From Prevotella sp. (GTDB lineage Bacteria > Bacteroidota > Bacteroidia > Bacteroidales > Bacteroidaceae): 6,030 nucleotides of DNA. Of this stretch, positions 1 through 5,669 are shown piece after piece (the first letter of the stretch is position 1; every line of letters begins with the position of its first letter). The notes below the pieces were generated by a model. That model worked only from the letters and a program-made list of their open reading frames with translations, did no database searches and had not been told where the DNA came from. Both the position numbers and the translations under genes were made by a program. The stretch is taken from contig JAFRMM010000169.1 in NCBI GenBank assembly GCA_017430675.1, positions 1-6,030 of the forward strand, read 5' to 3'.

Positions 1-31
1 AAAGCGACAAGAATAAAAAATAAATATATTA

Positions 32-1753
32 ATGCATTTCAAATGGAATTACGAACCACCTACATCAGAACGACAGACGGCGGCTAAGGAACTGGGAGAG
101 AAGATCGGCATGAGTCCGATCCTCGCAGACCTGCTCATTCAGCGTGGCATCAAAACGGAGAGCGCAGCCAAGCGATTCTTCCGTCCGATGCTAAACGAAC
201 TGATAGATCCGTTCCTGATGAACGACATGGACGTGGCTGTCGATAGGCTGAATGACGCTATGGGACGTAAAGAGCGTATCATGGTGTACGGCGACTACGA
301 TGTCGATGGATGTACGGCGGTGGCTTTGGTGTATAAGTTTCTGCAGCAGTTCTATTCCAACATTGAATACTACATTCCCGACCGTTATGAGGAGGGATAT
401 GGCATCAGTATCAAGGCGTTGGACTATGCGGCGGAAAAGAGTATCAAACTGATTATCGTGCTTGACTGCGGCGTGAAGGCCATCAAGGAAATCACATACG
501 CCAAGTCTTTGGGCATAGATTTCATTGTGTGTGACCATCACGTACCTGATGATGACTTGCCTCCGGCCGTGGCCGTCCTCAACCCCAAACGAGAGGATTC
601 CACCTATCCCTTCAAGCATCTCTGCGGCTGTGGCGTGGGCTTTAAGTTCATGCAGGCCTTTGCCAAGAACAACGGCATCCCCTTCTCACGGCTCATTCCC
701 CTACTCGACTTCTGTGCGGTGAGCATTGCAGCCGATATCGTGCCCATCATGGGTGAGAACCGCATTCTCGCCTTCCACGGACTGAAGCAACTGAACCAGA
801 GTCCGTCGGTAGGTCTGAAGTCAATCATTGAGATCTGCGGTCTGACGGGGCGTGAGATTACCATGAGCGATATCGTCTTCAAGATCGGTCCCCGCATCAA
901 TGCCTCCGGACGTATGCAGAACGGTACGGAGGCCGTCGATCTGCTTGTGGAGCGTGACTTCGACAAGGCACTGGCCGAAGCGAATCACATCAACGAGTAC
1001 AACGAGCAGCGCAAGGACGTCGATAAGCAGATGACCGAGGAGGCCAACCAGATCGTGGAGAAACTGGAGAGTCAGAAGCACCACGCCAGTATCGTGCTCT
1101 ACGACGAGAACTGGAAGAAAGGTGTCATCGGCATCGTCGCCTCCCGTCTGACGGAACTCTACTACCGTCCGACGGTGGTGCTCACCAAGTTCAACGGCAT
1201 TGCCACGGGTTCCGCCCGTAGTGTGGCGGGCTACGACGTGTATGACGCCATCAAGAGTTGCCGCGACCTGCTGGAGAATTTCGGCGGTCATACCTACGCC
1301 GTCGGTCTCTCCCTGAAGATTGAGAATATCCCCGAGTTCCGCCGGAGGTTCCAGAAATACGTTACGGAGCATATCCAACCCGAACAGACGGAGGCAACCC
1401 TTGACATCAATGCCGTCATCGACTTCAAGGACGTCACCAAGAAACTGCACAACGACCTGAAGAAGTTCGCCCCTCACGGTCCCGACAATCCCAAGCCGCT
1501 CTTCTGCACCCGTAACGTCTATGACTACGGCACGTCGAAGGTGGTGGGCCGTCAGCAGGAGCACATCAAATTGGAACTCGTCGATTCCAAGTCGAGCAAC
1601 GTGCTTAACGGCATCGCCTTCGGACAGAGCGAGTCAGCCCGCTATATCAAGTCGAAGCGCTCGTTCGATATCGTCTATACCGTGGAGGATAATATCTACA
1701 AGCGCAGCGAGGTACAGTTGCAGATAGAGGATATCAAACCTTCGGAAGAGTGA
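32..1753 (+). CDS. recJ: Single-stranded-DNA-specific 5'-3' exonuclease RecJ
   Basis: RecJ degrades single-stranded DNA 5' to 3' in the cytoplasm, and serves RecF-pathway recombination, mismatch repair and base-excision repair. The 573-residue product is of normal length for the family. It shows the DHH phosphoesterase motifs in order: GDYDVDG (87-93), LDCG (144-147), CDHH (167-170) and the metal-binding Asp of SIAADIVP (Asp235). Further on come IGPRINASGRM (285-295) and the DHHA1 signatures GIVASRL (367-373), ATGSARS (391-397) and FGGH (417-420). The last 115 or so residues fit the OB-fold domain. All expected metal ligands are present, so the enzyme should be active. The ATG at 32 gives the usual Bacteroidota start (MxFKWNY). 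Its leader is A/T-rich with no Shine-Dalgarno site, which is common in this phylum. The stop codon overlaps the recQ start. Identification is firm. Confidence 0.96.
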   Translation: MHFKWNYEPPTSERQTAAKELGEKIGMSPILADLLIQRGIKTESAAKRFFRPMLNELIDPFLMNDMDVAVDRLNDAMGRKERIMVYGDYDVDGCTAVALVYKFLQQFYSNIEYYIPDRYEEGYGISIKALDYAAEKSIKLIIVLDCGVKAIKEITYAKSLGIDFIVCDHHVPDDDLPPAVAVLNPKREDSTYPFKHLCGCGVGFKFMQAFAKNNGIPFSRLIPLLDFCAVSIAADIVPIMGENRILAFHGLKQLNQSPSVGLKSIIEICGLTGREITMSDIVFKIGPRINASGRMQNGTEAVDLLVERDFDKALAEANHINEYNEQRKDVDKQMTEEANQIVEKLESQKHHASIVLYDENWKKGVIGIVASRLTELYYRPTVVLTKFNGIATGSARSVAGYDVYDAIKSCRDLLENFGGHTYAVGLSLKIENIPEFRRRFQKYVTEHIQPEQTEATLDINAVIDFKDVTKKLHNDLKKFAPHGPDNPKPLFCTRNVYDYGTSKVVGRQQEHIKLELVDSKSSNVLNGIAFGQSESARYIKSKRSFDIVYTVEDNIYKRSEVQLQIEDIKPSEE

Positions 1754-3693
1754 CCTACCGGGATATCCTCCGACAATACTGGGGCTACGATGATTTCCGC
1801 GGTATTCAGCGGGAGATCATCGGGTCCATCGGCAGCGGACACGACACATTAGGTCTGATGCCGACAGGCGGCGGCAAGTCCATCACCTTTCAGGTGCCCG
1901 CCTTGGCACAGGAAGGCACGTGTATCGTCATCACCCCGCTCATCGCCCTGATGAAAGACCAGGTCGATCATCTGCGCCGACTGGGCATCCGTGCCGCAGC
2001 CATCTATTCCGGCCTGACGCGGGAGGAGATCATCACCACCCTCGAGAACTGCATCTTCGGCGACATCCGTATCCTCTACGTCTCCCCCGAGCGCCTGTCC
2101 TCAGAACTCTTCCAGACGAAACTCCGTCACATGCGCGTGAGTTTCATCACCGTCGATGAGGCACATTGTATCTCGCAGTGGGGCTATGACTTCCGCCCCT
2201 CCTACTTAGAGATCGCCAAGATCCGCAAGATCGTGCCCGAGGCTCCCGTGCTCGCCCTCACCGCCACCGCCACCCCCGCCGTGGTAGAGGATATCCAGGA
2301 GAAACTAGGAAATCCTAGAAATCCCAGAGATCCTAGGGCATCTAGGATATCTAGGGATGCCTATTTCGCCATCTTCAAGATGAGTTTCGAGCGGAGTAAT
2401 CTCGCCTATGTCGTGCGCCAGGCCGCCGACAAGCGAGAGCAACTCATCCATATCCTCAGTAGCCTGAAAGGCTCCGCCATCGTCTATGCCCGCAGCCGAC
2501 GCCGCACGAAGGAGTTCTCCGACCTGCTCAATGAGGCTGGCATCCCCGCCACCTTCTACCACGCCGGACTCGACGACGCTGTCAAGGACGAGCGCCAGCA
2601 GACCTGGCAGCATGATGAGGTACGCGTGATGGTGGCCACCAACGCCTTCGGCATGGGCATCGACAAGCCCGACGTGCGCCTCGTCATCCACATCGACTGT
2701 CCCGACAGCATCGAGGCCTACTTCCAGGAGGCAGGACGCGCCGGACGCGACGGTCGGAAAGCCTACGCCGTACTGCTCTACAACAGTGCCGACGAACGGA
2801 AACTGCAGAAGCGCATCACCGACACCTTCCCCGAGAAAGACTATATCCGGCAGGTCTATGAGCACCTCGCCTATTTCTACCAGATCGGTGTCGGCTCCGG
2901 CTACGGCCACACCTTCGAGTTCAACATCGACAAGTTCTGCCACGCCTTCCGCCATTTCCCCATCCAGGTCGATGCCGCCCTGAAGATCCTCAACCGTGCG
3001 GGTTACATCGAATATACCGAGGAGCAGGACAACCAGGCCCGCGTGATGTTCACCCTCAGTCGCAACGACCTCTACCGTCTGGAGAACACGTCGCCCAACG
3101 AGGAGAAGGTCATCACCGCCCTGTTGCGCAACTACGGCGGACTCTTCACCGACTACAACTACATCGACGAGGGTTTCCTCGCCTCGCAGACGGCTCTCCA
3201 GCCCCATCAGATCTACATGACGCTGAAAAGCCTGAGCGAGCGCCATATCCTCCACTTCATCCCCCAGAAGAAGACACCCTATATCCGCTACACCCAGCGA
3301 CGCGAGGACATGGAGCATATCCAGTTGCCGCCCGCCATCTACGAAGAGCGCAAGCAACAGTTCCAGCAGCGCATCCACGCCATCATAGACTATGCCACCA
3401 ACGACCAGGTCTGTCGCAGCCGTCAGTTGCTCCGCTATTTCGGTGAGGAGAACGGTCATGACTGCGGCCAGTGCGATGTCTGTCTGAGCCACCGTCCAGA
3501 GGGGATGGTGTCAGAGCCGAAACTGAACCACGCCATGCAACAAATCATGGCCCTGTTCAGTGACGGACAGCCCCACCCCATAACAGACTTACGCGACATC
3601 CAGTTGCCTACCGACGAACTGGATGCCGCGCTCACATATCTCATGAAAGAGGAATACCTTCGTCTTGACGACGGATTCCTCTATAAACAATAA
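1750..3693 (+). CDS. recQ: ATP-dependent DNA helicase RecQ, Bacteroidota-type architecture
   Basis: RecQ is a superfamily 2 helicase that unwinds DNA 3' to 5' using ATP, typically giving RecJ a strand to degrade. The 647-residue product shows motif I MPTGGGKS (37-44, Lys43), DEAH plus Cys (136-140), the aromatic-rich loop SQWGYDFRP (142-150), motif III TATATP (171-176), motif IV region IVYARSRR (244-251), motif V VATNAFGMGIDKPDVR (295-310) and motif VI QEAGRAGRDG (326-335). Zinc cysteines are Cys555, Cys572, Cys575 and Cys578, preceded by an extra region (about 355-530) not found at that place in E. coli RecQ. Residues 595-647 look like a small winged helix; no HRDC domain is seen. The start is GTG at 1750, overlapping the recJ stop; it places the conserved ILRQYWGYDDFR at residues 6-17. 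Residues 188-202 are an in-frame tripeptide-repeat insertion. Function is firm; the role of the extra region is inferred. Confidence 0.95.
   Translation: MTYRDILRQYWGYDDFRGIQREIIGSIGSGHDTLGLMPTGGGKSITFQVPALAQEGTCIVITPLIALMKDQVDHLRRLGIRAAAIYSGLTREEIITTLENCIFGDIRILYVSPERLSSELFQTKLRHMRVSFITVDEAHCISQWGYDFRPSYLEIAKIRKIVPEAPVLALTATATPAVVEDIQEKLGNPRNPRDPRASRISRDAYFAIFKMSFERSNLAYVVRQAADKREQLIHILSSLKGSAIVYARSRRRTKEFSDLLNEAGIPATFYHAGLDDAVKDERQQTWQHDEVRVMVATNAFGMGIDKPDVRLVIHIDCPDSIEAYFQEAGRAGRDGRKAYAVLLYNSADERKLQKRITDTFPEKDYIRQVYEHLAYFYQIGVGSGYGHTFEFNIDKFCHAFRHFPIQVDAALKILNRAGYIEYTEEQDNQARVMFTLSRNDLYRLENTSPNEEKVITALLRNYGGLFTDYNYIDEGFLASQTALQPHQIYMTLKSLSERHILHFIPQKKTPYIRYTQRREDMEHIQLPPAIYEERKQQFQQRIHAIIDYATNDQVCRSRQLLRYFGEENGHDCGQCDVCLSHRPEGMVSEPKLNHAMQQIMALFSDGQPHPITDLRDIQLPTDELDAALTYLMKEEYLRLDDGFLYKQ
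2305..2354. repeat. CTAG-rich palindromic stretch around the recQ repeat
   Basis: Five CTAG tetramers fall within these 50 bases, and I found none elsewhere in the window on reading it through. Two short inverted repeats are visible: CTAGGA/TCCTAG (2305-2310 and 2313-2318) with a 2-nt spacer, and ATCCTAG/CTAGGAT (2330-2336 and 2342-2348) with a 5-nt loop. A third, alternative pairing is GGCATC (2337-2342) with GATGCC (2356-2361). The tract resembles a palindromic repeat element more than ordinary coding sequence. That interpretation is an inference. Confidence 0.6.
2311..2355 (+). repeat. In-frame 9-bp tandem repeat (five units) inside recQ
   Basis: Five consecutive 9-base units lie in the recQ frame: aatcctaga, aatcccaga, gatcctagg, gcatctagg and atatctagg. 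They encode NPR, NPR, DPR, ASR and ISR (residues 188-202). All five arginines use AGA or AGG, whereas the other recQ arginine codons I checked are CGN, so the codon use differs sharply from the host gene. The tract lies between helicase motifs III and IV, near the junction of the two RecA-like lobes, and keeps the frame open. Whether it arose by slippage or by insertion of a dispersed element cannot be decided from one window. Confidence 0.85.
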
Positions 3694-3696
3694 CCG

Positions 3697-5148
3697 TTAG
3701 AAGTCGAACTTCAGTTGCCTTTCGTCCTCATCATCATGCTCATGACAGTAACTGCTGCCATCGAAGCAGTGCGTGCAGACACGGCATTTCGGCATGCCGA
3801 TGCTCTCCACGAGCATCTCCAACTTGGCGAACTTCAGCGTGGTCAGTCCTAAGCGCTTGGCAATCTCCGCCACCATCCGCTTGTACTCCGGCGAGTCCGT
3901 CGTAGCATACTTCTCCAGGTTCTTCTTGTCATCGCCCTCAAAATCCTTGATGATCCGGCGCGTGATCAGTTCCATATCGCTCTTCGACGATGTGAAGCCA
4001 ATGAACGGACAACCATAGACCAGCGGCGGACAGGAGATGCGGCAGTGTACCTCTTTGGCGCCATAGTCAAAGAACGTCTTCACATTGTCTTTCAACTGAG
4101 TGCCGCGCACGATGGAGTCGTCGCAGAACACCACGCGCTGGTCCTTCAGCAGGGCGGGATTGGGAATCAGTTTCATCTTCGCCACCAAGGCCCGACGCTC
4201 CTGATTGCCCGGTGTGAACGAGCGAGGCCATGTCGGCGTGTATTTCAGGACGGCACGCTTATAGGGCACGCCCTTACCCTCGGCATAGCCAAGTGCCATA
4301 CCGACACCTGAGTCTGGCACGCCGCAGACGCAATCCACCTCGGTATCATCCTGTTCACCCATCTTCTGACCGTTCGTCTCACGCACATTCTCCACGTTGA
4401 TGCCGTTGTAGTCGGAGGCAGGAAAACCGTAATAGACCCAAAGGAACGAACAGATCTGCTCGCGCTTGAAGGGCTCTTGCAACACCTCCATCGTGTCGGC
4501 CGTCAGATAGACGATCTCACCCGGTCCCAAGTCCCGTACACGGTGGAAGTCGAGATTCGGGAAACTCGTCGTCTCACTCGACACGGCGTAGGCTCCCTCC
4601 TTCTGTCCGATCACAATCGGTGTCCGCCCCAGGAAGTCACGGGCGGCAATGATGCCCTTCTCCGTCAGGATCAGCATCGAGCACGACCCTTCAATCTTCT
4701 TATACACCAGATTGATGCCCTCCACGAAGGTTCGGCCCATATTGATGAGCAGGGCTACGAGTTCCGTCTGGTTGATATTGTTGGCGGAGAGTTCACTGAA
4801 GTGCATCCGTCGGTCCAGCAGTTCCTGGGCAATCTCCGGCAGGTTGTTGATCTTCGCCACTGTCACCACGGCATAGCGCCCTAAGTGAGAGTTCACGATA
4901 ATCGGCTGGGGATCGGTATCACTGATCACACCGATGCCCTGACTGCCGGAGAAGTCATCCAACTCATCCTCAAACTTCGAGCGGAAATAGTCACGCTCCA
5001 GATTATGGATCTTACGGCTGAAGCCCTTCTCACGGTCGAACGTCACAAGACCCGCACGCTTCGTGCCGAGGTGCGAGTTATAGTCCGTGCCGTAGAACAG
5101 GTCGTTCACGCAGTTCTTCGTGCTGATGGTTCCAAAGAATCCTCCCAT
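3697..5148 (-). CDS. Amidophosphoribosyltransferase (PurF)-like protein lacking the glutaminase nucleophile
   Basis: The 483-residue product has the overall build of PurF: an N-terminal Ntn-type glutamine amidotransferase fold (about 1-225) followed by a phosphoribosyltransferase domain with VPDSG (277-281) and the PRPP loop VFCDDSIVRGTQ (340-351). PurF makes 5-phosphoribosylamine from PRPP and glutamine, the first step of purine synthesis. Here the expected start MCGxFG reads MGGFFG, so the catalytic cysteine is glycine. Other glutaminase motifs are also altered (HRGQEGAG to HLGTKRAG, HNGNL to KINNL). Cys233, Cys380, Cys458 and Cys461 match the Fe-S ligands of B. subtilis-type PurF by my recollection. 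The ATG at 5148 is chosen because the family begins MGGFFG there; a longer reading to 5211 would run 62 nt into maoC. It starts 1 nt after the maoC stop. Bacteroidota appear to carry this as a conserved paralogue beside a true PurF, usually annotated as amidophosphoribosyltransferase. Family is firm; activity is uncertain. Confidence 0.88.
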   Translation of the reverse strand: MGGFFGTISTKNCVNDLFYGTDYNSHLGTKRAGLVTFDREKGFSRKIHNLERDYFRSKFEDELDDFSGSQGIGVISDTDPQPIIVNSHLGRYAVVTVAKINNLPEIAQELLDRRMHFSELSANNINQTELVALLINMGRTFVEGINLVYKKIEGSCSMLILTEKGIIAARDFLGRTPIVIGQKEGAYAVSSETTSFPNLDFHRVRDLGPGEIVYLTADTMEVLQEPFKREQICSFLWVYYGFPASDYNGINVENVRETNGQKMGEQDDTEVDCVCGVPDSGVGMALGYAEGKGVPYKRAVLKYTPTWPRSFTPGNQERRALVAKMKLIPNPALLKDQRVVFCDDSIVRGTQLKDNVKTFFDYGAKEVHCRISCPPLVYGCPFIGFTSSKSDMELITRRIIKDFEGDDKKNLEKYATTDSPEYKRMVAEIAKRLGLTTLKFAKLEMLVESIGMPKCRVCTHCFDGSSYCHEHDDEDERQLKFDF

Positions 5149-5149
5149 G

Positions 5150-5614
5150 CTAAATAAAATAATATAGGAACGACGCAATGCCCTCGAGGGCAGGTTTGCG
5201 CTGTCCTTCAATCTCTATCTTGAAATCAATCTCCACCTTACAGATGCCGCGCAGGTTCTGGATATTATGCAACTTCGTCGTCATCCTGACGCGCGAGCCC
5301 GTCACCACCGGCTGTCCGAAACGCATCTTGTCCATACCGTAGTTCACGAGCATCTTGATATTGTTCACTTCGATGATCTGATCCCACAGGTAAGGCAACA
5401 CGGAGAGCGTCAGATAGCCGTGAGCGATCGTGCTGTGATACTGGCTCTCAGCCTTTGCCCGTTCCACATCCACATGGATCCACTGGTGGTCGAGCGTGGC
5501 GTCGGCAAACAGGTTAATACGGTCCTGATCGATCTGCAGCCAGTCGGACACACCTAATTCCTGTCCCAGATGGGCTGCAAACTCATCATACGAGTTAATG
5601 ACTAATTTTCCCAT
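5150..5614 (-). CDS. MaoC-like (R)-specific enoyl-CoA hydratase family protein
   Basis: The 154-residue product is a single hot-dog-fold protein of the MaoC/hydratase-2 group, close in motif pattern to the NodN/Rv0130-like branch. These enzymes add water to trans-2-enoyl-CoA or related acyl thioesters in the cytoplasm. The active-site stretch ADATLDHQWIHVD (37-49) supplies the expected catalytic pair Asp42 and His47, followed by the signature STIAHGYLTLS (61-71). No signal peptide or membrane segment is seen. The ATG at 5614 gives MGKLVINSYDEF, a full-length start. The gene lies 55 nt after ilvC, behind a hairpin, and its TAG stop is 1 nt before the purF-like ATG, so the two are probably cotranscribed. 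The family is clear; the true substrate is not known. Confidence 0.88.
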   Translation of the reverse strand: MGKLVINSYDEFAAHLGQELGVSDWLQIDQDRINLFADATLDHQWIHVDVERAKAESQYHSTIAHGYLTLSVLPYLWDQIIEVNNIKMLVNYGMDKMRFGQPVVTGSRVRMTTKLHNIQNLRGICKVEIDFKIEIEGQRKPALEGIASFLYYFI

Positions 5615-5625
5615 ATACTAATTAA

Positions 5626-5666
5626 ATAAGTACGGGGGTGCGCGCATGCACACCCCCGTACCTTAT
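5626..5666 (-). terminator. Hairpin between ilvC and maoC, probable terminator or attenuator-like element
   Basis: A GC-rich inverted repeat, TACGGGGGTG (5631-5640) with CACCCCCGTA (5651-5660), forms a perfect 10-bp stem around a 10-nt loop. Across one bulged base the stem can be extended by ATAAG/CTTAT to 5626 and 5666. Read in the ilvC direction, the stem begins shortly after the ilvC TAA and is followed by CTTATTTAATT, a broken T-rich run, as in an intrinsic terminator. Only 16 nt remain between the core stem and the maoC ATG, so partial termination or mRNA end protection is also possible. No separate maoC promoter could be recognised. Confidence 0.6.
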
Positions 5667-5669
5667 ATA

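Noticed and set aside
1..31. Promoter or ribosome-binding site before recJ
   Set aside because: The 31 bases are A/T-rich, but I could not see a Bacteroidota TTTG / TAnnTTTG promoter pair or a Shine-Dalgarno site; the true promoter probably lies outside the window.
821..1564. Open frame of 247 codons on the minus strand opposite recJ
   Set aside because: Same reason: a shadow of the recJ frame with no family signature.
2311..2355. CRISPR or phage-attachment origin for the repeat in recQ
   Set aside because: Units are contiguous 9-mers without spacers, no integrase or cas gene is nearby, and the reading frame is preserved.
2305..3492. Open frame of 395 codons on the minus strand opposite recQ
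   Set aside because: The plus-strand frame encodes an intact RecQ with all motifs; the antisense product is a low-complexity Val/Leu/Glu/Asp-rich sequence expected from GC-rich codon third positions. No recognisable domain.
3700..3712. Small inverted repeat GAAGT-CGA-ACTTC near the convergent stops, as a possible bidirectional terminator
   Set aside because: Only a 5-bp stem with a 3-nt loop and no T run; it is explained by the codons for the KFDF end of the PurF-like protein.
5149..5211. Longer start for the PurF-like gene, adding 21 residues
   Set aside because: The extension lies within the maoC coding sequence, and the family sequence starts at MGGFFG, 1 nt after the maoC stop. The extension does not restore a catalytic cysteine either: the residue before MGG is Ser.
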